A stretch of DNA of 64,000 nucleotides from Phycisphaerales bacterium (GTDB taxonomy: Bacteria; Planctomycetota; Phycisphaerae; Phycisphaerales; UBA1924): the NCBI GenBank assembly GCA_028289195.1, contig JANQQR010000007.1:232152-296151 (forward strand), given 5' to 3'. Position numbers and translations under genes: made by a program. Below are positions 25,772-33,494 of the stretch, in pieces. The notes below the pieces were generated by a model. The model did no database searches. It had not been told where the DNA came from and saw only the letters and a list, made by a program, of their open reading frames with translations. Position 1 is the first letter of the stretch; every line of letters begins with the position of its first letter.

Positions 25772-25847
25772 AGATGTCGTAGCAACACTTTGGATCTGAC
25801 AGCCGCGCTGCTCGCTTGTCTGTGGTGCCACCCCGGCGGCCGGACGC

Positions 25848-25875
25848 TTGCCCCTGGCCGCATTTTCGCTACACT
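25848..25875 (+). promoter_or_regulatory. Putative rpmE promoter
   Basis: TTGCCC (25848-25853) and TACACT (25870-25875) with a 16-base spacer, 73 bases before the bL31 ATG. A 12-bp palindrome ATCCGATCGGAT lies in the leader at 25903-25914. Confidence 0.45.
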
Positions 25876-25948
25876 ACGCGGCTCGGCTGAACACCGATCA
25901 GAATCCGATCGGATCTCCCCCGCCACCCTTTACACCCGCGAGGACGCC

Positions 25949-26182
25949 ATGAAAGACGGCATCCACCCCAAGTTCTACAACAACTGCAAGGTCTTCTTCA
26001 ACGGCGAGGTCGTGATGGAAGTCGGCGCGACCGTGGAAGAGCTCCACGTCGACGTGTGGTCGGGCTCGCACCCGTTCTTCACCGGCAAGTCGGCGTTCGT
26101 CGACTCCGCGGGCCGGGTCGAGAAGTTCAATCGCAAGTTCAGCGGCAATTACTTCCAGAAGGGCAAGAAGGCCAAGGCCTAG
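25949..26182 (+). CDS. rpmE: 50S ribosomal protein bL31, zinc-free type
   Basis: 77 residues matching bL31: 'MKDGIHPKFYNNCKVFFNG', 'VDVWSGSHPFFTGKSAFVD', 'AGRVEKFNRKF'. Three of the four zinc cysteines are replaced (the usual CxxC before HPF reads 'WSGS'), so it is the zinc-independent form. GAGGA site before ATG. It converges with lnt, overlapping by four bases. Confidence 0.95.
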   Translation: MKDGIHPKFYNNCKVFFNGEVVMEVGATVEELHVDVWSGSHPFFTGKSAFVDSAGRVEKFNRKFSGNYFQKGKKAKA

Positions 26183-27687
26183 GCCTCTGCGGCTTCGACT
26201 GCCCGTCTGGACGACCCCGCGAGCGCCAGCTGCACGAGCAGCAGAAGGGCGCACGCCCACCCCAAGACATCCCCGATCCGCGAGTAGAGCGTCGCCCGCC
26301 CCTCGGCCGGCACGATCGCGGCTATCTCTCCGGTCTCGCCCTCGCCGAGATGCAGGCGCGCCACGGTGCGACCGAGCGCATCGGTGAACACCGTCACCCC
26401 GTCACGCGTGGGCCGGGCCATCGCGAACCCCTGCTCCACTGATCGCATGATCGCCATGCGCTCGTGCGTGAGCGCCGCTTCGCGCCAGTCGGCGCTGGGA
26501 GCAAGGAACAGGTCGGCGCCCGCGCGCCCGGCCTGGCGGATGCTCTGGGGGAAGTCGAGGTCGAAGCAGATCGCCGCCGACACGGTTCGTGCGCCGCTCT
26601 CGTAGACCGGCAGTTGCCCGTCGCCCGCGATGTGCGCTGCGCCGGGCGGGCGCGTCGCCTTGAGGAAATCGATGGCAGTGCGCCCCTCCGGGTCGAACAA
26701 CACGAACTTGTTGAGCGCCAGTTCACCGGTTGACGGCCGGAACACGAACAGCCCCACGCCGACGTGGACCTCGTACTCGACCGCGAGTGCCGAGAGGCGT
26801 TCGTTCCACTCGGATTCTTCTGCCAAGGTCAGCGTCCCGCTCGCTTCCGGGCAGAGCACGAACTCCGCGCCCGCCGAAGCGGCCCGGCGGATCATCGACT
26901 CGTGCTCATCGAGAGACTCAGCGATGCGCGCGGTCGCCCGCTGGCGGGACTCGGCGCTCTGCTCGATGCCACGTGTATACGCCCAGAGGTCTCCGATCTC
27001 CGGGCCGGAGAACGTGGTCGACGGGATCACGGCCGCCACGCGGACGCCCTCCGGATGGAGGATGGCGCGCGTCCGCCAGACTCCGAAAGCGAACACGACG
27101 CCAACCACCGCGCCGATCGTCGCGAGCCCGCGCACCGCGGTTCTCGATCCCAGGCCGCCACCCCACACCCACGCGATGACCGACGCCACCCACGCGAGCA
27201 GGAACGTCAGACCCAACCATCCCACCAGCGACGCGATCTGGACGATCTCCGTGCTCTCGACGAGCGAGTAGGCGTAGCTGCCCCAAGTGGCGCCAGGGTT
27301 GAAGCGCGACGCGAGGAACTCGAACACCACCAGCGCGCTCGGGAGCACGAGCGTGCGTTGCATCCCCGGGGATCTTCTCATCGCCCAGGCGTGGGCCGCG
27401 AAGCACAGCGCGAGCACGAGCGACACTCCGGCTTCCATCCCGAGGCGGGGAGCGAGCGGGAGAGGCACCATGCCGCGATAGGCGAGCTCCCAGACCCCGA
27501 TGTGCACGAGGGTGAACGCGGGGATCCCAACCCACATGGGCGCGACGCAGAAGAAGCGGATCGTGCACACCAGGCCGAACACGAGCACGAGCGGGATCGG
27601 CCGGTGCCCCTGGCCGAACGCGAGGCCAGCCCCGCCGAGTGCGAGGAATCCGCCGGCGCGGAGCCCGCTGGACAGACGAGTGGTCAT
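26179..27687 (-). CDS. lnt: Apolipoprotein N-acyltransferase
   Basis: 502 residues. The N-terminal six to eight membrane segments are followed by a nitrilase-type domain with the catalytic set: Glu in 'LALNKFVLFDPEGRT' region, Lys in 'DFLKATRPPG', Cys in 'AAICFDLDFPQSI', and 'FLAPSADWREAALTHERMAI'. Lnt adds the third acyl chain to lipoproteins in the inner membrane. ATG at 27687 overlaps the PadR stop (ATGA), an unusual coupling. Confidence 0.85.
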   Translation of the reverse strand: MTTRLSSGLRAGGFLALGGAGLAFGQGHRPIPLVLVFGLVCTIRFFCVAPMWVGIPAFTLVHIGVWELAYRGMVPLPLAPRLGMEAGVSLVLALCFAAHAWAMRRSPGMQRTLVLPSALVVFEFLASRFNPGATWGSYAYSLVESTEIVQIASLVGWLGLTFLLAWVASVIAWVWGGGLGSRTAVRGLATIGAVVGVVFAFGVWRTRAILHPEGVRVAAVIPSTTFSGPEIGDLWAYTRGIEQSAESRQRATARIAESLDEHESMIRRAASAGAEFVLCPEASGTLTLAEESEWNERLSALAVEYEVHVGVGLFVFRPSTGELALNKFVLFDPEGRTAIDFLKATRPPGAAHIAGDGQLPVYESGARTVSAAICFDLDFPQSIRQAGRAGADLFLAPSADWREAALTHERMAIMRSVEQGFAMARPTRDGVTVFTDALGRTVARLHLGEGETGEIAAIVPAEGRATLYSRIGDVLGWACALLLLVQLALAGSSRRAVEAAEA

Positions 27688-28268
27688 GCCGACCCCTTCC
27701 CGGCGGCGCTCGAAGCGCCGGCCCTGTGCTCGCGGATCGAGGCCTTGGCCTCGCGGCACCAGGCAAGGCGCGCCCGGTTGATGTGCCGCCCACTTGCGAG
27801 GGCGAGGCGCCAGTAGAGCCGGCGCTCGTCCGAGACCTCGCGCTCCTCGATCACCTGCGAGAACATCCGATACAGGCGCCCGGTCTCGGTCTGCTCGGCC
27901 TCGTAGCGCTCGATGTGCTCGAGCACGCGCTCCGGCGACGACTCGGTGCCGAAGAACACCTTGAGGAGCAGCTCGTTGCGCACCCGCTCGCGCGCCGGCG
28001 CCTCATCGAACCACGCGTCGAACTTCTTTCGCCCTCTCTCCGTGACCGAGTACACCTTCCGGTCCGGGCGTCCCGGGGTCTTCTCCGTGCGCACACGGAG
28101 CGAGCCCTCTTCCTTAAGCCGCGCGAGCGTCGGGTAAATCTGCCCGAGGCTCTCCGACCAGAAGTGGCCGATCTGCTCCTCGAACTGGCGCTTGAGGTCG
28201 TAGCCGCTGCGGGGCCCCGCCATGAGCATGCCCAGCACGGCAAACTGTGTCCGATTGCCCTTTTGCAT
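27684..28268 (-). CDS. PadR-family transcriptional regulator
   Basis: 194 residues. The N-terminal PadR winged helix: 'VLGMLMAGPRSGYDLKRQFE', 'IYPTLARLKEEGSLRV', 'RKVYSVTERGRKKFDAWF'. The helical C-terminal Vir domain has 'HIERYEAEQTETGRLYRMFS'. It is divergent from the small exported protein gene at 28330, with a palindrome between them. It is coupled to lnt. Confidence 0.9.
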   Translation of the reverse strand: MQKGNRTQFAVLGMLMAGPRSGYDLKRQFEEQIGHFWSESLGQIYPTLARLKEEGSLRVRTEKTPGRPDRKVYSVTERGRKKFDAWFDEAPARERVRNELLLKVFFGTESSPERVLEHIERYEAEQTETGRLYRMFSQVIEEREVSDERRLYWRLALASGRHINRARLAWCREAKASIREHRAGASSAAGKGSA

Positions 28269-28278
28269 CTTGCAGCAG

Positions 28279-28295
28279 TATATCTTCCAGATATA
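28279..28295. promoter_or_regulatory. PadR-type operator palindrome
   Basis: TATATCT-TCC-AGATATA, perfect 7-bp arms, AT-rich in a GC-rich setting, 11 bases before the PadR ATG and 35 bases before the divergent gene. It fits PadR dimer sites and probably controls both directions. Confidence 0.65.
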
Positions 28296-28329
28296 TTGTG
28301 TCAAGACCCTCCAACCGAAAGGACGACCG

Positions 28330-28716
28330 ATGACAACCAGATCCGCCGCAATGCTCCTCTCCGCCCTGGCCCTGACCGGCGCCGGAGCCTGCCAGAAGAT
28401 CACGTACCAGTTCGAGGTCCCCGCGGGGAGTGAACTCGTGCTCGGGGGGCCCGATTCGTCGCGCTTCGGCGCCGAGATCACCAACCTGGGACCAGGAACG
28501 CTCGAGATCGCAGAGTTCGAGCCGAGCGGAGCACGCCGCCCGCTCGCGGTGCTTCCAGCCGAGAGCGCGTCTTCCGAGCATGTCTCCCGTCGGCACGGCG
28601 TGAGCTTCGCCAATCGTTCGGAGCAGCCGGCGACGGTGTCCGTCGCCGTTCATGGGCGCCCGAGCCTCGGCCTGCCCTACGAGCCGTCCGGCGACACCGG
28701 CCCCTCCAGTCGCTGA
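28330..28716 (+). CDS. Small exported protein controlled by PadR (128 aa)
   Basis: N-terminal signal 'RSAAMLLSALALTGAGACQK', perhaps a lipoprotein (Cys21, lipobox weak). The rest is beta-rich ('YQFEVPAGSELVLGG', 'GAEITNLGPGTLEIAEFEPS'), with no family recognised. The start follows an AAAGGA site. Location next to the shared operator suggests PadR control; the function is unknown. Confidence 0.65.
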   Translation: MTTRSAAMLLSALALTGAGACQKITYQFEVPAGSELVLGGPDSSRFGAEITNLGPGTLEIAEFEPSGARRPLAVLPAESASSEHVSRRHGVSFANRSEQPATVSVAVHGRPSLGLPYEPSGDTGPSSR

Positions 28717-28807
28717 TACTCGCGCGAGCGGTCGTTCCCGCTGGGACCTTTCTCGAGACCGAATCTCCCCGGTTGGTCCGGACGGCGTAACCTGTCGCCG
28801 TTCCGCC

Positions 28808-29899
28808 ATGTCGACCACCAAGGCCAACCCGCAGATCGTCGCCAAGCTCGAGGAGGTGTGCGCGCACCGCGACGGCCTCGCCGAGCAGCTCAATGATCCC
28901 GAGGTGCTCGCCGATCACACGCAGGTGCGCGACCTGTCGATCCGCAAGGCGGCGCTGGACCCGGTGGCCGACGACTTCGTGCGCTGGCGCTCGATGACCG
29001 ACGAGGCCGAGGAGCTGCGCCGGACCGTCGAATCCGGCGAGGACCCGGAGCTCGCCGAGATGGCTCGCGAGGAGCTGCCCGAGCTGGAGAAGAAAGCCGC
29101 CGAGTTGCTCGACGCGCTGCTGGAGCGCCTGGTGAACGCCGACGATCGCCAGGTGGGCAGCGTGATGCTCGAGATCCGCGCCGGCGCCGGGGGCGACGAG
29201 GCCGGGCTGTGGGCGAACGACCTGCTGGCGATGTACCAGAAGCTCAGCGGGCGCCGGGGCTGGAAGTTCGAGGCGATCGAGCTGAGCCAGGACGCGGGCA
29301 TGGGCGGCTTGCGCAGCGGCGTTTTCAACGTGTCGGGCGAGGGCGTGTGGTCCGAGCTCGCCCACGAGGCGGGGACGCACTGCGTGAAGCGCGTGCCGGC
29401 GACCGAGAGCCAGGGGCGCATCCACACGTCGACGGCAACCGTCGCGGTGATGCCCGAGCCCAAGGAGGTCGAGCTGACGATCGACCCCGGCGACGTCACC
29501 GAGCACGTGACGACGGCGCAGGGCCCCGGCGGCCAGAACGTCAACAAGGTCGCGACGGCGGTGCACCTGATCCACAAACCCACGGGCATCGAGGTGCGCA
29601 TGCAGGAGACCAAGAGCCAGGCGCAGAACCGCGAGAAGGCGTGGCGCCTGCTGCGGGCGCGCCTCTACGAGGCCGAACTGGCCCGCCAACGCGAAGAGGA
29701 ATCTGCCCAGCGCATGAGCCAGATCGGCTCGGGCGATCGCTCCGAGCGCATCCGCACGTACCGCTACAAGGACAACATCGCGGTCGACCACAGGCTGAAC
29801 GAGAGCTTCCCGCTGGAGAAGACGCTCGGCGGCGATCTCGACGACGTGTCACGCGGGCTGATCGATCAGGAGACAGCGCGGCGGCTGGCGGAGCTCTAA
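28808..29899 (+). CDS. prfA: Peptide chain release factor 1
   Basis: 363 residues, typical size. The GGQ motif lies in 'QGPGGQNVNKVATAVHL', and the RF1 anticodon-like tripeptide PAT in 'VKRVPATESQGRIHTS' (RF2 would show SPF). It ends translation at UAA and UAG. The start at 28808 matches the family N-terminus. Confidence 0.95.
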   Translation: MSTTKANPQIVAKLEEVCAHRDGLAEQLNDPEVLADHTQVRDLSIRKAALDPVADDFVRWRSMTDEAEELRRTVESGEDPELAEMAREELPELEKKAAELLDALLERLVNADDRQVGSVMLEIRAGAGGDEAGLWANDLLAMYQKLSGRRGWKFEAIELSQDAGMGGLRSGVFNVSGEGVWSELAHEAGTHCVKRVPATESQGRIHTSTATVAVMPEPKEVELTIDPGDVTEHVTTAQGPGGQNVNKVATAVHLIHKPTGIEVRMQETKSQAQNREKAWRLLRARLYEAELARQREEESAQRMSQIGSGDRSERIRTYRYKDNIAVDHRLNESFPLEKTLGGDLDDVSRGLIDQETARRLAEL

Positions 29900-30082
29900 C
29901 TCACGATCAGCTACCGACTTTCGGCGACCGGCCGGCGAGCAGTCGAGCGGGCGCAGCCGGTTGATACTCGATCCTCGGCGACCCGATTCCGGCCAATCAG
30001 CCGCTTTTTCCTTGGCCCGACAGCGACAAAGCGCATGATGATCCTCGTAGGCCTCTTCCGGGAACGACGAAGGAGCCACGAC

Positions 30083-30919
30083 ATGCACCCTCATCGGAGC
30101 CTGGTCACGATGGCGCTCGCTGGCGCGTGGCTGTTCGCTCATTCGGCGCCCGTGCATGCCGAGGAGTTCATGGGCGAAGAAGCACAGATCAACGCCCTGT
30201 TCATCAACGAGATGGGGCAGGTCTGCGCCACGATCACCAATCTCACGCCGGGACCCATTGCGATCGACGTTGTCTACACCCGGGCTCCCCAATTGACGCT
30301 GCTCGCCGGTTTCACCGGCACGGTCATGGTCCTGGAGGGCCAGTGCGAGGGCGAGGTCGTGATCGGCGGGGGAGCGACTTCGGATCCGGTCTGCTTCACG
30401 CCCTCCGAATCCGGAGCGTTCTGCAACGGGTTCAGCATCTCCGAGGTGGATGTCCCCTGCGGCTCGGGTGAGGAAATTGCCTGCCGTGCCCAGAGCGGTC
30501 TGCTGATCCCGGCTCCCGAAGCCGACGGATCCGATCGGGGCGCGATGACCAACTCCGCAACCGTCACCGTGGGCGACAGCGCGCCGCCGGGCGCGACTTC
30601 GATTCAAGTCACCATCGTCCCGGTGTCCGTTCCCGCCGGGTACTCGATCAGCGTTCCCAGTTCCATCCCAATCCCCGCGCCCGGGACTTCTTCGACGTTC
30701 GACATCGAGGTCACCTTCCCGCCTGGAGTCGGACCGGGAGCCGAGTGGACCGTTCAATTCGAGTTCGACCATGTGAGCAGCTTCTTCGCCGAGACGCATG
30801 TTCGAGCGCTTGCGACGGGTGCGTCGATCCCGACCGTTTCGGAGTGGAGCCTGATCGCGCTCGGCGGCCTCCTCGTCGGCGGCAGCGTGTTCGTGATGCG
30901 GCGGGGCGCCGGGACCTGA
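30083..30919 (+). CDS. IPTL-CTERM sorting-domain exported protein
   Basis: 278 residues from ATG 30083 (AAGGAG upstream). Signal peptide 'MHPHRSLVTMALAGAWLFAH'. The middle is beta-rich with several Cys, like a secreted structural protein. The C-terminus is an IPTL-CTERM signal: 'IPTVSEWSLIALGGLL', a hydrophobic helix, then 'RRGAGT'. This is the substrate tag for exosortase H, encoded by the next gene 18 bases on. Confidence 0.85.
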   Translation: MHPHRSLVTMALAGAWLFAHSAPVHAEEFMGEEAQINALFINEMGQVCATITNLTPGPIAIDVVYTRAPQLTLLAGFTGTVMVLEGQCEGEVVIGGGATSDPVCFTPSESGAFCNGFSISEVDVPCGSGEEIACRAQSGLLIPAPEADGSDRGAMTNSATVTVGDSAPPGATSIQVTIVPVSVPAGYSISVPSSIPIPAPGTSSTFDIEVTFPPGVGPGAEWTVQFEFDHVSSFFAETHVRALATGASIPTVSEWSLIALGGLLVGGSVFVMRRGAGT

Positions 30920-30937
30920 GCCGGGCGCATTCAAGGT

Positions 30938-31537
30938 ATGCACGGAGCGGCGCAGGACAACTCGAGAGCCACGACACTTATGGGCGCATTCGGTCTCGCC
31001 GGCTGGTGGCGGTCCAAGGCCCCGGTGTTCCGGTTCGTGGCCCTCTTCCTCCTGATCGTCGTGCTCTTCTATGCGATCTCGAAGACACCGATCATGCACG
31101 AGAGGGTGTACCCCGCGTATCTTGCGCTCTCGGCGGAGGTGGCGGGCTGGACGCTGGGGCTGATCGGGCGAGACGTGGAAGTCCACGGCACGATGATCTC
31201 CGGGCCGCATGCGTCCGTGACGGTTCAGATCGGGTGCGACGCGACCGAACCGATCGTGCTGCTGCTCGCGACGATGCTCGCGTTCCCGGCGCCCTGGCGA
31301 GCGCGCCTGCTCGGGGCCGCGATCGGTCTCCCCACTCTGCTCGGGCTGAACGTCGTTCGGATCGCGTCGCTCTATGAGACGCGCGTTCACCGACCGGAGT
31401 GGTTCGACACGCTGCACGTGCAGGTCTGGCAACCGGCGTTCATCGTGGCCGTGCTGCTGATCTGGATCACGTGGATCGGATTCGTGACGAACCGCCCGAC
31501 TCGCGAACCTCCAGACGCGGCGACCGACGATGGCTAG
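30938..31537 (+). CDS. xrtH: Exosortase H (IPTL-CTERM-specific)
   Basis: 199 residues with several membrane helices and the exosortase triad: Cys100 in 'IGCDATEP', Arg141 in 'LNVVRIASLY', His160 in 'FDTLHVQVWQ'. Exosortases cleave CTERM tags in the inner membrane during export. Its neighbour upstream carries the matching tag, and a membrane protein downstream overlaps its end by eight bases. Confidence 0.85.
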   Translation: MHGAAQDNSRATTLMGAFGLAGWWRSKAPVFRFVALFLLIVVLFYAISKTPIMHERVYPAYLALSAEVAGWTLGLIGRDVEVHGTMISGPHASVTVQIGCDATEPIVLLLATMLAFPAPWRARLLGAAIGLPTLLGLNVVRIASLYETRVHRPEWFDTLHVQVWQPAFIVAVLLIWITWIGFVTNRPTREPPDAATDDG

Positions 31538-32147
31538 GCCGCGCCTCGCCCTGTTTGCGCTGTGCTGCTCGCTCAGCGTGATCGGCCTCGCGGCTATGTG
31601 GCCGCTTCTCGCGCAGCCCTACATGCGCTTCGTGGCGACGGAACTCACGCTCCTGCTCCCCGACCTCGGCGGGGGCGCGAGCGCCAGGTACGAGCCGATC
31701 ATGCACCGCGGGCGCCCGCTCGTCGAGGCGGAGATCGCCCATCCTCGCTGGCCGTCTCCGGCGAGCGCCAAGATGAAGCCAGTGGGCCATCTCTATCTTC
31801 AAGCCGTCCTTCTGCTGTGCCTGTGCGTCTGGAGCCCGGTCCCCTGGAGGCGCCGGTTCGGAGCCACCGCATTCGGGCTGGCGGCGCTCCTGTTCGTGCA
31901 TCTGCTCACCGTCTGGCTGGACCTCGTGACAGCGATGATGACCTGCACAGTCAAGCCGTTCGAGATGAGCCCGCTCGAGTTGAAGACGATCCACGTGGTC
32001 TGGGAGGCGCTCGCTCTCAGGCACGCGGTCTGGCTCAGCATCCCCGTGATACTCTGGATCCTGTTGACCTTCAGGCGTGAAGACTCCCAGAGGATCCTCG
32101 TGTGCCCCGCTGCTCAGCCTTCCGATCCCGAACCACCGGGCGAGTGA
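31530..32147 (+). CDS. Exosortase-H-associated membrane protein
   Basis: 205 residues with an N-terminal membrane helix, a periplasmic-like segment, and further helices ('LYLQAVLLLCLCVW', 'LAALLFVHLLTVWLDL', 'WLSIPVILWILLTF'). It overlaps the xrtH end and has no other recognised domain. It probably helps the sortase or processes its products. Confidence 0.7.
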   Translation: MARPRLALFALCCSLSVIGLAAMWPLLAQPYMRFVATELTLLLPDLGGGASARYEPIMHRGRPLVEAEIAHPRWPSPASAKMKPVGHLYLQAVLLLCLCVWSPVPWRRRFGATAFGLAALLFVHLLTVWLDLVTAMMTCTVKPFEMSPLELKTIHVVWEALALRHAVWLSIPVILWILLTFRREDSQRILVCPAAQPSDPEPPGE

Positions 32148-32171
32148 TCGCCCAGCGTTGCGACTCCGGCC

Positions 32172-33482
32172 ATGCGCGACGAGCGGGTTGATATCGCGGT
32201 CGTCGGCGCGGGCGCCGCGGGCCTGATGGCGGCTATCTGGGCCGGGCGGGCGTCGAACGGCGTCCAGCGGGTTGTCGCGCTCGACGGGGCGAAGAAGCTC
32301 GGCGCCAAGATCCTGGTCGCCGGCGGCGGGCGCTGCAACGTGACGCACCACGCCGTCGACGCCTCGGCCTACGCGGGCTCGTCGCGCAACGCGATCAAGA
32401 AGGTGCTCAGGCGCTTCGATGTGCCCGAGACCGTCGCGTTCTTCCGCGAACTCGGTGTCGATCTCAAACGCGAGGACACGGGCAAGCTGTTCCCGGTGAC
32501 GGACTCGGCGAGGACCGTGCTCGATGCGCTGCTTCGCGCGGCGCGGGAGGCGGGGGTCGAGGTGCGCCACCCGTGGCGGGTTGGGTCGGTGGAAGCGACC
32601 GGCGATGGGTTTGTTCTGGAAGAAGGGGCAGCGGGGCAGAGGGGCAAAGGGGCAGAGGGTGGTGGGAGCCGGGGCCCTCGGACGTTGATTGCCTCACGGG
32701 TCGTCCTTGCTTCCGGCGGGATGAGCCTGCCAAAGACCGGCTCCGACGGGCACGGCTACGGCATCGCCCGCTCGCTCGGGCACTCGGTGACGCACCCCGT
32801 GCTGCCGTCGCTCGTGCCTCTCAAGCTCGACGAAGGGGCGCTCCCGCGCTCGCTCAGCGGGATCGCGACGCCGTGCGCGCTGGAGGTGCGGGCGCCGTCG
32901 GGCAAGCGTCTGGAGCGCTTCGAGGGGCCGGTGCTGTGCACGCACTTCGGCGTCAGCGGGCCGGCGGTGCTGGATGTCAGCCGCTACCTGCTCATGGCGC
33001 GCCACGATGAACCCGACACGAAGCTGATCCTCAGCTGGATGCCGGGTGAGAGTCCCGGGTCCGTCGACGACGCGCTGCGTTCCCTGGGATCACGATCCGT
33101 GCGCGCGTGGGTCCGCAAGCACCTGCCCGAACGCCTGGCCGATGCGCTGTGCGCCCACGCGGGCGTCGATACCGACGTCACCGGCGCGGCGCTCACCCGG
33201 GAAGCGCGACGGGCGCTCGTCCGCGCGCTGACCGAGATGGACCTGCCCGTGACCGGCAGCCGCGGGTTCCTGTTCGCCGAGGTCACGGCGGGCGGGGTTC
33301 CCCTGGCCGAACTGAACCTGTCGACGATGGAGTCGCGGGTCTGCCCGGGCCTGCACCTCGTCGGCGAGGTCTGCGATGTCGACGGGCGGATCGGCGGGTT
33401 CAACTTCCAGTGGGCGTGGGCGAGCGGGTTCGTCGCCGGGAGCTCGTGCGCCGGGGCGCGAGCGGGCGCACCCGCGCGGTAG
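32172..33482 (+). CDS. FAD-dependent oxidoreductase, HI0933/BaiN family
   Basis: 436 residues. The FAD-binding 'VVGAGAAGLMAAIWAGR' lies near the start, the family 'GGGRCNVTHHAVD' near residue 55, and the C-terminal 'GLHLVGEVCDVDGRIGGFNF' completes the FAD site. Family members are flavoproteins of uncertain or varied substrate (BaiN, YhiN). A Gly-rich low-complexity insert lies near residue 155-170. Confidence 0.85.
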   Translation: MRDERVDIAVVGAGAAGLMAAIWAGRASNGVQRVVALDGAKKLGAKILVAGGGRCNVTHHAVDASAYAGSSRNAIKKVLRRFDVPETVAFFRELGVDLKREDTGKLFPVTDSARTVLDALLRAAREAGVEVRHPWRVGSVEATGDGFVLEEGAAGQRGKGAEGGGSRGPRTLIASRVVLASGGMSLPKTGSDGHGYGIARSLGHSVTHPVLPSLVPLKLDEGALPRSLSGIATPCALEVRAPSGKRLERFEGPVLCTHFGVSGPAVLDVSRYLLMARHDEPDTKLILSWMPGESPGSVDDALRSLGSRSVRAWVRKHLPERLADALCAHAGVDTDVTGAALTREARRALVRALTEMDLPVTGSRGFLFAEVTAGGVPLAELNLSTMESRVCPGLHLVGEVCDVDGRIGGFNFQWAWASGFVAGSSCAGARAGAPAR

Positions 33483-33494
33483 CATCGGGCCATC

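Noticed and set aside
28478..29791. Long open frame antisense to prfA
   Set aside because: His/Gly/Leu-rich shadow of the release factor gene; no supporting signals.
32172..33482. Frameshift or insertion in the BaiN-like gene at the Gly-rich segment near residue 155-170
   Set aside because: The frame stays open and the family motifs on both sides are intact; the segment looks like a tolerated low-complexity loop.
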